This document shows positions 8,077-16,895 of a stretch of DNA of 64,000 bases, piece by piece. Origin of the DNA: Haladaptatus sp. R4 (GTDB lineage Archaea > Halobacteriota > Halobacteria > Halobacteriales > Haladaptataceae). The notes beneath the pieces were generated by a model. That model worked only from the letters and a program-made list of their open reading frames with translations, was not told the DNA's origin and searched no databases. The translations under genes were made by a program, and so were the position numbers. Within the stretch, counting starts at the first letter, position 1; each line of letters starts with the position of its first letter. Location: positions 1 through 64,000 of the forward strand of contig NZ_LWHG01000002.1 in assembly GCF_001625445.1 (NCBI RefSeq). The letters run 5' to 3'.

Positions 8077-9650
8077 GGATTTCGCCATCGGTACGTCGCA
8101 TATCCGATCGCACCGATGATCGCCAGCAGGAGGACGATCCCGATTTCCGTCAACGGGAGTCCACTGAGCAGGCCCGTCGGTAGTATTCCACCGGAGTTAC
8201 CCGGTCCCTCGAATCCGCCTCGTCCACCGGGTCCGCTGGCGGATGCCTGTCCGTTGCCGTCGGCGCCCGCCTGGGCGACCCCACCCGGTGCAGTCGAGTT
8301 GGTCGATTCGAGTGCAACGCGTTGCGTTTTCGTCACTCGTTTCCCGTTGACGATGTACGTGATGTCGATCGGAATCGACGACGCCTCCTGTTGGGTCCGT
8401 GCGGTGAGTTCGAACGTCGCGAATTCGCTCCCCTCGATGGCACCGACGAAGTACTCGCCGGACGAGGCGGTGGAACTCACGCCGCCCGTGGTGTTCACGC
8501 TCAGCAACACCGACTTCGTGTCCGTGCTGCCGATGTTCGCGGCGTCCCCTTGCAGCGTTACCGTCGTTCCGGTTTGCGTGATATCGACGCCGGTAAGATA
8601 GATCTCACCGGGGACTTCCGACCGGTCGTTTATCGTCGTCGAATGGTCGGAACCTGCCGCGGTGTACGTCGCCGTGTACGTGATCGTCCCGGCGACCGAG
8701 TCCGTGTCGTCGAACGTCGCCGAACTACTCGCGTCCGGTTCGACGTCGGCTACTTTCTTGCGAGCGATCACCTCACCGTCCGCGGTCGCCGTTATTTGGA
8801 CGTCGGAGAGGAGTGTGTTTCCGAAGTTCGTCAGTTCTACCGTGGTGACGCTCGATCCGTCGCTCGAAGAGCTACTGGCGGCGAGATCCGCTTTGACGAC
8901 CGGTTCTTCGACGTTCACATCGATCGATTTCGTGACCGTTCGCGTCATCCCCTCGTCGTTCGTGTACGTCACTTCGGCGGTGAGCGTTCGTGTCCCCACC
9001 TCGTCAAACGTGACGTCGTACTGGAACGTGTGTTCGGAGCCTGACGCGATGGAGCCCTTGATCCGCTCGGGGGATTCGACGGTTCCGCTCCCGGTGAGAT
9101 TTAGCTGAACGCCGGATATCTTCCCGGTATAACCGTTTGCTACCGTGACGTTAACCGGGGTTTGGCTATCGGCCGCAGCCGTGGTCGTCGAAAGGGAGAG
9201 TAGTGCCTCGTTTGGCTTCTCGACAGTAACGGACACCGGATATTCGTACGTCTGATACTCACCGTCCTCGTCCTGAACGACGACGTAAACGGTCAGCTTC
9301 TTGTTCCCGGTGTCCGAGAAGGTGATGGACATCGGAACGGTCAGGGAGTTTCCGGGAGATATCGTGCCGACGTTCTCTACCCGCTCTTGCTCTTTCGCCG
9401 TTTCGGAGGTGCGTACGTAGATGTCCGTGATATCGATTGCCCCGTTGCTTCCTTCCAGATTCGAAATCGTAGTTTCGACGGTGACGCTTTCACCGGGCGC
9501 CGGGTCGCTCGGTGTCACGGTGACCGACGAGATCTGTACCGAGGGTTGAGCCGCACCGGCCGTCGTGACGGCCACACCGGAACAGGAGAGTAGCACGACT
9601 ACCGTGACGAGTAGCGTGGGTACGCGAGAACGGGTCACGCACGAACACAT
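8073..9650 (-). CDS. Secreted/surface-anchored protein with repeated CARDB-like domains (COG1361-like)
   Basis: A 525-residue protein. A Sec-type signal peptide spans residues ~8-34 (VPTLLVTVVVLLSCSGVAV, then AGAA). Several Ig-like repeats of ~100-110 residues follow, rich in Thr/Ser/Val/Asp (for example VTPSDPAPGESVTV, VKADLAASSSS). Near the C-terminus a Gly-rich linker (GPGGRGGFEGPGNSGG) leads to a TM helix (IGIVLLLAIIGAIGYATY) and a positive end. The repeats resemble CARDB/COG1361 domains of archaeal surface proteins. I chose ATG 9650, since the upstream in-frame ATG at 9770 would put 40 polar residues before the signal peptide. It is the first gene of an operon with a MacB-like exporter and may act as its extracellular adaptor; this role is inferred. 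Confidence 0.85.
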   Translation of the reverse strand: MCSCVTRSRVPTLLVTVVVLLSCSGVAVTTAGAAQPSVQISSVTVTPSDPAPGESVTVETTISNLEGSNGAIDITDIYVRTSETAKEQERVENVGTISPGNSLTVPMSITFSDTGNKKLTVYVVVQDEDGEYQTYEYPVSVTVEKPNEALLSLSTTTAAADSQTPVNVTVANGYTGKISGVQLNLTGSGTVESPERIKGSIASGSEHTFQYDVTFDEVGTRTLTAEVTYTNDEGMTRTVTKSIDVNVEEPVVKADLAASSSSSDGSSVTTVELTNFGNTLLSDVQITATADGEVIARKKVADVEPDASSSATFDDTDSVAGTITYTATYTAAGSDHSTTINDRSEVPGEIYLTGVDITQTGTTVTLQGDAANIGSTDTKSVLLSVNTTGGVSSTASSGEYFVGAIEGSEFATFELTARTQQEASSIPIDITYIVNGKRVTKTQRVALESTNSTAPGGVAQAGADGNGQASASGPGGRGGFEGPGNSGGILPTGLLSGLPLTEIGIVLLLAIIGAIGYATYRWRNP

Positions 9651-10122
9651 CCGGTACGGTCGGTAACGTCGTTCGTCGCTCGATTCGGCTCCCAACGAAT
9701 TCGATCGTGAAACGTCCGTTGTGCGGTGTCGGTCGTTTGAAATCGGTTTCTCACATCGGATCGGTGGCAATCGAGTGTTAAATCAAATTTCCGAGATTAA
9801 ACAGCCATTCCGCATAAGAAAGGCACAAATTCATTCCAATTTTGGTAGTACCAATCATCATATACTTGTCTCGAATGGGTCGTCTATTGACCCGAAATTC
9901 CACTCGACAAACCGCGATTCCGAGAACGAAAATTACTGCTATCTCTTCTACATGATATTTAATGTCGGCAGTTCGAAATCGCGCCTCAGATCCGTCTTGC
10001 AACCGTTATAAAAATAACCAGACATTATCGGGCCGGTGATCCGTCGATTCTGTAGTACCACGGTCGGAAGGACGCGGTGAGTCGATGGAAAAAGGACGAC
10101 GAGCGCGGTGGTCTATCGCTGG
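9651..10122. other. AT-rich gap with dispersed element copy
   Basis: No convincing gene. The middle (9775-10015) is clearly more AT-rich than the flanks and carries one copy of a two-part element at 9788-9832, listed separately. Short ORFs here lack haloarchaeal codon bias. Confidence 0.45.
9788..9832 (+). repeat. Dispersed two-part element, copy 1
   Basis: TTTCCGAGATT at 9788-9798 and GGCACAAATTC at 9822-9832. The two boxes start exactly 34 bases apart. The same arrangement recurs at 10408, 37116 and 38791. Box 2 is followed by a CCAATTTT-like run. Confidence 0.65.
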
Positions 10123-10374
10123 TCACTCCGGATCCCGTTCGATGTACCACGTCGTCCCGCCGCTGTATCCCCATTTGGTGATGGAAAAGTCGGACCCCGT
10201 CTCTCGGAATTGGCGAAGCATCGCGCCGATCTCCTTCGCGGACAGATCGATGTCAACCGCGATCTTCCTGCTCTTGAAATAGTGGCCGCCGTCCGCGACC
10301 TCTCGCCGAAGATATGATTCTAGCATATCGCGCTTCGCGCTGGCACCTTGTTGGGTGTCGGATCGTGCTCCCAT
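10123..10374 (-). CDS. Small haloarchaeal wHTH-like protein (DUF7123-like)
   Basis: An 83-residue protein starting at ATG 10374 (an upstream start at 10458 would add residues without protein character). The core reads KRDMLESYLRREVADGGHYFKS..., then LSAKEIGAMLRQF and SITKWGYSGGTTWYI, a compact winged-helix-like fold seen in a very widespread haloarchaeal family that I recall as DUF7123. The KEIG helix and final aromatic strand are its most recognisable parts. Function is unknown; DNA binding is plausible. It is a single gene with a copy of the dispersed two-part element ~34 bases upstream of its start, which may be its control region. Confidence 0.75.
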   Translation of the reverse strand: MGARSDTQQGASAKRDMLESYLRREVADGGHYFKSRKIAVDIDLSAKEIGAMLRQFRETGSDFSITKWGYSGGTTWYIERDPE

Positions 10375-10407
10375 GGAAGGGGAAAATACGCGAGCGGTCA
10401 TCAGGGA

Positions 10408-10452
10408 TTTCCGAGATTCCGTACTAGTTCTCCGGAAATCAGGCACAAATTC
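10408..10452 (+). repeat. Dispersed two-part element, copy 2
   Basis: TTTCCGAGATT at 10408-10418 and GGCACAAATTC at 10442-10452, with the identical 34-base start-to-start step. Box 1 is exactly the same as in copy 1. A CGGAAAT just before box 2 is an inverted match to the TTTCCG of box 1. It lies directly upstream of the minus-strand gene starting at 10374. Confidence 0.65.
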
Positions 10453-10595
10453 GCCCAAATTTATGCGCCCGCCGTTCTCGCACCGATGAGTGCTGAGTGG
10501 ACCGACGATCCCATGTGGGATTATTGATCAATCTCCGTATTAAATACAACCATCGCGACGATAGCCCGGTGACGTCCCGTGGCCGACGAAACCGA

Positions 10596-12295
10596 TTATG
10601 GGCGCTCGGCCCGCCGGAAACCATCGACCGGTTCGAGTTCCGTCCGCTTGCGTCCCGTTCGAAACCGCTCCGTGTGGAGGATATCGATTCCCTTCTCCGC
10701 ACCCTCCGGGAACGGCCACCGCTGACTGGCGTTTCCGATTCCGTCGTACGACATTCCGCCGTAGAGCGGGTTGAGGCGCGTGAGTTCGTCGAACACCGCT
10801 TCCGGGGAGTCGTATTCGAATCGGACGTCGGTCAGTCGGTTTCCGATTTCGGCGATGATGTCGCGGTCGCGCCGCACGCCGTCGGGCGGCGTCCGCAGCG
10901 GATGCCGTCGTTGCACCTGACGGTCGAGATTGGTGACGGTTCCTCCTTTCTCGGCCCAGAGGGTCGCCGGAAGCACGACGTCGGCATGTTCCACCGTCTC
11001 GGTCGGGAAGACTTCCTGCACGAGCAGGAAGTCGAGCGAGGCGAGCGACCGAGCGACGGCCTGCGTGTCCCGCTTCTCGACGGCGGGATTTTCGCCGATG
11101 ACGTACGCGCCGCGAATCGATTCGCCGAAGGCACGAACCGCGTCGAGTTCCGAGATTCCGGGCGTGGTCGGGAGTTCGGTCCCCCAAACCGCCTCGACGT
11201 TCGCTCGTGCATCGTCGTCGGAAATCGGTCGAAAACCGGGGAGCGTCCACGGGCGACAACCGACGTCGTTCGCACCCTGTTCGTTGGTCAGTCCCCTGAG
11301 AAGGTTCATTCCGGTTCCCGGTTTCCCGAGGTTGCCCGTCACGAGGAGCAGATCGATGAGCGCGTCCGGTATCGCGGTTCCTCGATGGTCGTCCGCCTCG
11401 GCACCAGTCCCGCGACGATGACGGCCGCGCGGTCGGCACCGGCGAACTCGTGCGCGACGCGGCGGACCGTTTCAGCCTCGACGCCGGTTCGTTCGACGGC
11501 GGCGGCGAGGTCCAACCGTTCCATCGACCGAGCGAAGGCGTCGAAGTCAGTCGTCCGCTCGGCGATGAACTCCCCGTCCTCCAATCCCATTTCGAGCACC
11601 TGGGCGACCACTGCGTTCACGAACACGGCGTCGGTTCCGAGGTCCGGAGCGACGTGAACGTCCGCGATTCGCGTGGTTTCGTTGGCCTGCGGATCGACGT
11701 GCATCAGCAGTGCGCCGTCGTTGACCGTCGGCCGAATGTAGGAATTGAAGGCGATGGGCTGTTGTGCGGCCGGGTTCGCGCCGACGACGAGGAACACGTC
11801 GGTCTCGGTCAGGTCGTTCAGCGTGTTCGTCATCCCGGGCGAACCGAGTCGCTCGACCATCGCCCTGACCACCGACCCGTGACAGATTCGAGCGCGGTTA
11901 TCGACGTTGTTGGTCCCGAGGACGCGCGCGAGTTTCTGAAACAGATAGTTCTCCTCGTTCGTGCATCGAGGCGCGCCGAAGAAGGCGAGCGAATTCGGTC
12001 CGTGGCGGTCGAGGAGCGTTTCGAACCCGCCCTCGATTCGGGCGAACGCCTCGTCCCACGTCGCGGAGACCAAGTCTCCGTCCTTCCGAATCAGCGGCGT
12101 CGTGAGCCTGTTCTCTGCGTCCAACACGTCGAACGCGTGGATGCCGTTCGCACAGAGCCGTCCCTGCGAGTTGACCGGGGCACCCTCACGGCCGACCGCA
12201 CCGCCGCGTCGCTCGCTGTATCTGACACGGCAACCGACCGAACAGCGCGGACAGACGCTTTCGGCGCCGGGGTGGCCGTCGACTTCCTCGCCCAT
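10596..12295 (-). pseudogene. Second formate-dehydrogenase-like molybdopterin subunit, frameshifted and C-terminally short
   Basis: Two frames together encode a molybdopterin oxidoreductase. The first part (from ATG 12295) has the [4Fe-4S] motif CPRCSVGC plus a later Cys, a WDEAF motif, and RICHGS, whose Cys would bind Mo as in formate dehydrogenases. Near 11408 one base appears to be missing (between VIVAG and TGAEADDHRGTA in the restored frame), after which the other frame continues with LLLVTGNLGKPGTG to a stop at 10596. The C-terminal dinucleotide-binding domain of ~120 residues, present in the paralogue next door, is absent. The start at 12295 follows the upstream stop by one base. The frameshift could be a sequencing error; the missing domain is harder to explain that way. 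Confidence 0.8.
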
Positions 12296-12296
12296 G

Positions 12297-12566
12297 CTAT
12301 CCTTTCGGGACATCTCCCGTAATGACGTTGTAAGCGGCACCCAATCCCGCCAGCGTCACGATGACGAGCAGGGTGAAGAGCGCGTTTGGAACCACCGTTT
12401 TCGTCCGAAAGAGGTGGCTCCCGCACGCCGGGCAGGTGAGTCCCGTCGTCTCGAACTGCTCGCCGCAGACGGTGCACTCGTGGACGTCGTGCTGGCGGTC
12501 GCTCTCGACGCCGACGACGCCGTTGTCGATACCGAGCGCTCGTTTGATGAGGTAGCTTCGGTTCAT
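12297..12566 (-). CDS. Zinc-ribbon single-TM protein in the FDH operon
   Basis: An 89-residue protein. An N-terminal charged segment is followed by a zinc ribbon with Cys31, Cys34, Cys45 and Cys48 (CTVCGEQFE, then CPACGSHLF). A TM helix at ~61-82 (NALFTLLVIVTLAGLGAAY) and a short tail complete it. The ATG at 12566 overlaps the stop of the mini zinc-finger gene as ATGA, and its stop is one base ahead of the second FDH-like gene, so all are co-translated. A membrane-anchored rubredoxin-like or zinc-ribbon protein could tether or mature the dehydrogenase; that is inference. Confidence 0.75.
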   Translation of the reverse strand: MNRSYLIKRALGIDNGVVGVESDRQHDVHECTVCGEQFETTGLTCPACGSHLFRTKTVVPNALFTLLVIVTLAGLGAAYNVITGDVPKG

Positions 12567-12676
12567 ACGCTCCCCTTGTGTTCCTCCGAGATGTGGTCGC
12601 GGAGTTCGTCCTCGCTGTCGAACGTCTCGTGACAGAACTGACATTCGTGATCGGTCGCGGTTGGGTTGTCTGGCAT
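12563..12676 (-). CDS. 37-residue C2H2-type zinc finger microprotein
   Basis: A short gene starting at ATG 12676 and ending at a TGA (12563-12565) that overlaps the next ATG as ATGA. The protein has Cys12, Cys15, His28 and His33 (CQFCHETFDSEDELRDHIS...), a near-classical C2H2 finger of spacing 2-12-4, and little else. Haloarchaea encode many zinc microproteins of this size. It lies between the two FDH-like catalytic subunit genes. It could bind nucleic acid or act as a zinc-dependent assembly factor; neither is shown. Confidence 0.7.
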   Translation of the reverse strand: MPDNPTATDHECQFCHETFDSEDELRDHISEEHKGSV

Positions 12677-12718
12677 ATTCGTATGGAGGTGATGTGAAAC
12701 GCCGTCCGGCGTCGGTTA

Positions 12719-15043
12719 TCAGTCGGTTCTACCGCCGTCAGTGGCCGCCCGTTCGGACACGTCGACGTCCGGTTTCGTCTCGGCTGGGGTTATCCGTACG
12801 TCCGTGACTTTGAACTCGGGCACGTGAGCCTGGTCGTCGAGGTGCTCTTCGTCGGTGAGTTCGTTCGCGGCACCGCCCTGTCCGAAGTAGTGCATCGGGA
12901 CGAACACGACGCCTTCGCCGGGTCGCTCGGTGACCTGGGCGAGCGCCGTGATCGATCCCTTCCGGGAGGTCACATCGACGTACTGCGCGTCGGAAACCCC
13001 GAGTTCTTCCGCGGTGGCGGGGTTGATTTCCACGAACAGTTCGTCGGTGTACGAGCGGATACCGGCATCCCGGTTCGTCATCGTCCCGGTGTGGTACTGA
13101 TAGAGGACGCGACCAGTCGTCATCGCCAACGGGAAATCCTCGTCGTCCATGTCGGCTTCGACCGGCCCGGAGACGTGAGTCGGGATCATGTGGGCCTTCC
13201 CGTCGGCGGTGTTGAACTCCTCGTCGTAGAGGTAGGGCGTTCCGGGGTGGTCCTCGTCCCAACACGGCCACGGGATGCTCCCCTCCGTTTCGAGGCGTTC
13301 GTGCGTGATGCCGCCGTAAATCGGCGTCAGGTCGTTGACCTCGTCCATTATCTCGCTCGGGTTGCGGAATCCCCAATCGTAGCCGAACCGCTCGGCGAGT
13401 TCCTGGGTGATGACCCAGTCGGGTTTCGCGTTTCCGGGCGGGTCGATGGCCCGCTTGACGAGTTGGACGTGACGCGTCGAACTCGTGTACGTCCCGTTGG
13501 TCTCAAACGGCGAGTTCGCGGGGAGGACGACGTCCGCGTACTTCGCCGTGTCGGTGAGGAAGATGTCTTGAACGGCGAGGAACTCCAGGTTCTCCACGAT
13601 CTCCTCGGCGTGTGCGACGTTCGGTTCGGAGTACACGACGTTCTCGCCCTCGATGAACATCCCCCGAATCTCGCCGCGGTCGGCGGCGAGGAACTGCTCG
13701 GTGATGGTGTAGCCTTCCTCGTCCGGAAGTTCCACGCCGTACGCGTCCTCGAACTTCTCGCGTGCGTCGTCGGTCGTCACCTTCTGATAGCCGGGGAAGT
13801 TACCCGGAAGCGGTCCCATGTCGCCACCGCCACCCTGGACGTTGTTCTGTCCGCGGAAGGGAGCGAGTCCGGAGTGTTCGGTGCCGACGTGCCCGGTGAC
13901 GAGTGCCAGGTTCGCCATCGAGATGACGTTCTCCGTACCGTGACTGTGTTCGGTCAGCCCGAGCGTCCAGCAGAACACACACGAATCCGCGTTCGCCACC
14001 GTTTCCGCGGCGCGCTCAAGTTCCTCCGGTGGAACGCCCGTCTTCTCCTCGACGAACTCGGGTGTGAACTTCTCCAGCCCTTCCTTCAGTTCGTCGAAGC
14101 CGACGGTTCGCTCCTCGATGAACTCCTCGTCGTGGAGGTCGTTTTCGATGATGTGACGGGTCAATCCGTTGATCCAGACGGTGTCGTAGCCCGGTTGGAC
14201 GCGCGAGTACTGCGTGGCGAACTGGGCGATTTGGACCTTTCGCGGGTCGAAGACGAACATGTCCGCGCCGTCCTTGACGTTCTGCTTGATTCTCGTGGCG
14301 ATGACGGGGTGGGCTTCCGTCGTGTTCGACCCCGTGATGAGATAGCAGTCGGCGTTTTCGAGCGCCTCGACGCCGACCGACCCGGCACCGAAACCGACCG
14401 TCTGGGACAGTCCGGCGACGGTCGGCGAGTGACAGAGCCGGTTGCAGTTGTCGATGTTGTTCGTGCCGAACACCTGTCGAGCGAGCTTCTGCATCAGGTA
14501 GTTCGCCTCGTTCGAGGTCTTGGACGACGAGACGAAGCTCACGCCGTTTCGCCCGTACTCGTCCTGAATCTCGGAGAGTCCCTCGGCGACGCGGTCGAGC
14601 GCTTCGTCCCACGACGCCTCGCGGAACTCGCCGTCCTCCTTGATGAGTGGCTCGGTAAGCCTGTCGTCGCTGTTCGCGTACTTGTATCCAAACTTCCCCT
14701 TGACGCAGGTCGAAATCCCGTTGATCGGCGCTTTCTCCGGGTTCGGACGGATGCCGAGCACTTCGTCGTCCTTTGAGTAAACGTCGAAGCGACAGCCGAC
14801 TGCACAGTAGCCACACGTCGTGTCCGTGACGTCGACGTCGCTGAGACGGTATACGCTCAGCGCGTCGGCCATGTCGAACAGTCGCCCTTCGGACATCGTG
14901 TTCGCCGCGAAACTCTCGGCGACGTGCTCGACGGGTTGGAACGCCTCGCTCCCGTCGAGTTTTCTACTCGCGGTTTGTGCCTGTTCCTTCGCCCGGGCCA
15001 TGAACCCCGCAACGCCTTTCTTTTCGGTGTCGTCGTCAGTCAT
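12719..15043 (-). CDS. Formate dehydrogenase-like molybdopterin catalytic subunit
   Basis: A 774-residue molybdopterin oxidoreductase. The [4Fe-4S] domain has Cys77, Cys80, Cys84 and Cys113. The Mo ligand is Cys204 in NRLCHSPT, the position that is Cys or selenocysteine in formate dehydrogenases. FRGQNNVQGGGGDMG is a typical FDH-alpha motif, and the C-terminal dinucleotide-binding domain is complete (TTGRVLYQYHTGTMT). No Tat signal is present, so the enzyme is cytoplasmic. Start ATG 15043 overlaps the upstream iron-sulfur subunit gene by 8 nt; a GTG-led extension to 15058 is less likely. With that subunit it should oxidise formate, or reduce CO2, using an NAD-like or ferredoxin partner. The substrate assignment rests on family features. 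Confidence 0.9.
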   Translation of the reverse strand: MTDDDTEKKGVAGFMARAKEQAQTASRKLDGSEAFQPVEHVAESFAANTMSEGRLFDMADALSVYRLSDVDVTDTTCGYCAVGCRFDVYSKDDEVLGIRPNPEKAPINGISTCVKGKFGYKYANSDDRLTEPLIKEDGEFREASWDEALDRVAEGLSEIQDEYGRNGVSFVSSSKTSNEANYLMQKLARQVFGTNNIDNCNRLCHSPTVAGLSQTVGFGAGSVGVEALENADCYLITGSNTTEAHPVIATRIKQNVKDGADMFVFDPRKVQIAQFATQYSRVQPGYDTVWINGLTRHIIENDLHDEEFIEERTVGFDELKEGLEKFTPEFVEEKTGVPPEELERAAETVANADSCVFCWTLGLTEHSHGTENVISMANLALVTGHVGTEHSGLAPFRGQNNVQGGGGDMGPLPGNFPGYQKVTTDDAREKFEDAYGVELPDEEGYTITEQFLAADRGEIRGMFIEGENVVYSEPNVAHAEEIVENLEFLAVQDIFLTDTAKYADVVLPANSPFETNGTYTSSTRHVQLVKRAIDPPGNAKPDWVITQELAERFGYDWGFRNPSEIMDEVNDLTPIYGGITHERLETEGSIPWPCWDEDHPGTPYLYDEEFNTADGKAHMIPTHVSGPVEADMDDEDFPLAMTTGRVLYQYHTGTMTNRDAGIRSYTDELFVEINPATAEELGVSDAQYVDVTSRKGSITALAQVTERPGEGVVFVPMHYFGQGGAANELTDEEHLDDQAHVPEFKVTDVRITPAETKPDVDVSERAATDGGRTD

Positions 15044-15956
15044 CGTCGGATTGCGCACCTCCCTTACGTCCCTTTCGCTCCTCTTTCATCGGCGTCATCT
15101 GCCGAGGCTGATGCTCGTAGTCCTCACCGATGGCTTTGCCGATGCTATTGTGCTGGTTGAAACCGGGTGCTGGAATCGTGGCGATGTCGGCCATGTCCTG
15201 TTCGACCAGCGACCCAGTCGGACAGACGGTGGCACAGTGGCCACACGAAACGCACGTCGATTCCATCATCGTCTCCGCGCCGTTCTGGAAACCGATCCGC
15301 GTGTCATCCCCGTGGCCTTCCATTCGCAGGACGCCCTCGACCTGCACGTCGTTGCAGGCTTCCACGCAACGATTACAGAGGATACACTTGTTGCGGTCGA
15401 TCTGGATGAACGGCGAGGATTCGTCTATCGGTTCGTACTCGTCGCGGTCGTCGAAAACACCGTATCGAGGTTCCACGACGTCGTTCTCGATGGAGACGTC
15501 TTGGAGTTCACAACGGCCGTTTTTCCCGCAGGTCGTACACCGCAGGTTGTGATTCGAGAGCAGAAGGTCCAGATTCACGTCGCGGGCGTTCGCCGCTTCC
15601 TCGGCGTCCGTCCGGACGACCATGCCGTTCTCCGCCGGGAAACTACACGACGGGACGATGCCGTGTTCCTCAGTTTCGACCATACAGGTCCGACACTCGC
15701 TTCGCGGGCCGATCCGGTCGTCCTCGTCGTACGAACAGAGTGCCGGAACGTAGCCGTCGGTATCGATCTGCTCGACCGCGTCGAGCAGCGTGTCTCCTTC
15801 CTCGACCGTGATCGACTCACCGTCCACGGTAACGGTGGCACGGTCGACTCCGCCGACATCGGGATCGTTCGCCGTTCCGGTTTCGATGTAGTCGTTCAGC
15901 GGAATATCGGGACCCTCGGTATCGCGCGAATTCTCCCAGATGGGATCGGTACTCAT
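15036..15956 (-). CDS. NuoG/HydA-type iron-sulfur subunit of the formate dehydrogenase
   Basis: A 306-residue electron-transfer protein. Residues ~40-110 are a [2Fe-2S] ferredoxin domain (Cys74, Cys88, Cys91, Cys104). Next is a His-Cys3 cluster region (Cys140, Cys143, Cys149, probable His136), then two [4Fe-4S] motifs (Cys191/194/197/201 and Cys235/238/241/245). This is the N-terminal half of NuoG and NAD-type FDH alpha, encoded separately here. Start ATG 15956 has GAGGGG five bases upstream; the GTG at 15962 is too close to it. It heads the five-gene FDH operon and passes electrons between the molybdopterin subunit and an acceptor not encoded here. Confidence 0.9.
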   Translation of the reverse strand: MSTDPIWENSRDTEGPDIPLNDYIETGTANDPDVGGVDRATVTVDGESITVEEGDTLLDAVEQIDTDGYVPALCSYDEDDRIGPRSECRTCMVETEEHGIVPSCSFPAENGMVVRTDAEEAANARDVNLDLLLSNHNLRCTTCGKNGRCELQDVSIENDVVEPRYGVFDDRDEYEPIDESSPFIQIDRNKCILCNRCVEACNDVQVEGVLRMEGHGDDTRIGFQNGAETMMESTCVSCGHCATVCPTGSLVEQDMADIATIPAPGFNQHNSIGKAIGEDYEHQPRQMTPMKEERKGRKGGAQSDDD

Positions 15957-16304
15957 ACGCACCCCTCACTGCCCGCATTTCCGGGTCTATTATGATGAAT
16001 CGTGCGACCGCGCATTGAATAACACACCGCATACGAGTATCACGAGATTTTACTTAGTACTGCTGGCTAAGCGAACACGCGATGAAAAACGGAGTGGACA
16101 ACAGCCCGGATCACTCGTCCGCGGACGACGTTCACGGACGTCCCACGCCTCCACGTTCAGGCCGTACGAAACGCCGCGTAATCTACAATATCACGTCGAT
16201 AACGTAGAATATTCCCGTTCGGTGGCAGGTAGGATATACTTGGAAAACTGAAAGGTCTGTGCCCTTTATCAGCGAGTCCGGCATAGACCGGAGGCGAGGT
16301 AGAG
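15957..16304. other. Divergent intergenic region, FDH operon and Tat-protein gene
   Basis: It holds promoters for the minus-strand FDH operon and the plus-strand secreted protein. A 41-codon ORF at 16082-16207 preceded by a TTTACTTA element is possible but unsupported. TATA-like sequences also occur near 16230-16240 ahead of the plus gene. No RNA gene was recognised. Confidence 0.45.
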
Positions 16305-16805
16305 ATGACCGAAAGTGAAACTAAAGAACACGTCGAATCGGAAGACCGACGCTCGTTCATGAAGAAAGGCGCGCTCGCGACAGGTGCGCTCGCATTGGGA
16401 TTGGGGAGTGCAGGAAGTGCTTCGGCACAGGGCCGAAACGTGTTGGTGTACACCTACGACTACCACCCGAACGTCGAGTTCCGCGTGGTAAACTCGTTGG
16501 AGAAGTCCACGACGGTTCGGTTGCTCGAAAAACCCGGCGGCGGCAACGTCTCCGAGATCAGCCAGCCGGACAACTACAACGGCTACATCATCCGCTACCT
16601 GCTCGGTGGTGGCGGCGGTGGCCAAGGGCAGATCACCACGTTCATGTTCGCAGAAGGTGTCTCGCTGAGCCAAGGCGACACCCGTCGGTTCAGCGGCAGC
16701 GCGTCGGTGTTCAGCAGCACGCTCAACCTGCTCAGCACGAACCTCGAAGGCAGCGGTGGTGGCGGGATGACGACGACCAGCAGCGGTAATTCGTCGTCGT
16801 CGTAA
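16305..16805 (+). CDS. Tat-exported protein of unknown function
   Basis: A 166-residue protein. A Tat signal is clear: DRRSFMKKGALATGALALGL followed by a small-residue region ending SASA-Q, cleaved near residue 42. The mature part begins with VLVYTYDYHPNVEFRVVN, which looks like a beta-sandwich strand set, followed by a Gly run (LLGGGGGGQG) and a Ser/Thr/Gly-rich tail (the last 20 residues). The mature protein should be folded before export. No family recognised. It stands alone, with a purine-rich GAGGCGAGGTAGAG just ahead of the ATG as a probable ribosome binding site. Confidence 0.8.
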   Translation: MTESETKEHVESEDRRSFMKKGALATGALALGLGSAGSASAQGRNVLVYTYDYHPNVEFRVVNSLEKSTTVRLLEKPGGGNVSEISQPDNYNGYIIRYLLGGGGGGQGQITTFMFAEGVSLSQGDTRRFSGSASVFSSTLNLLSTNLEGSGGGGMTTTSSGNSSSS

Positions 16806-16827
16806 TCCCCCATCCCATACGTTCGCC

Positions 16828-16833
16828 TTTTTT
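16828..16833 (+). terminator. T-run terminator candidate
   Basis: Six consecutive T after a GC-rich stretch, 22 bases past the Tat-protein stop. Oligo-T is enough for archaeal RNA polymerase to terminate; no hairpin is claimed. Confidence 0.35.
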
Positions 16834-16895
16834 GACGAGCGTTTCGGGAATCGACTTCTGACCACACACCTTTTGATAAAAATCGGCGACGCGAA

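Noticed and set aside
8073-9770. Longer start (9770) for the CARDB-like secreted protein
   Set aside because: It would bury the signal peptide behind 40 polar residues; ATG 9650 places it correctly.
9778-10002. 74-codon minus-strand ORF in an AT-rich gap
   Set aside because: AT-rich codons and overlap with the two-part element; no family features.
9788-10452. Transposon ends (IS or MITE) in the two-part element
   Set aside because: Copies have no target duplications, no shared longer sequence beyond the two boxes and do not pair as inverted termini.
16082-16207. 41-codon ORF ahead of the Tat protein, possibly leaderless
   Set aside because: A TATA-like TTTACTTA lies at a suitable distance, but codon use is not convincing and the peptide is featureless.
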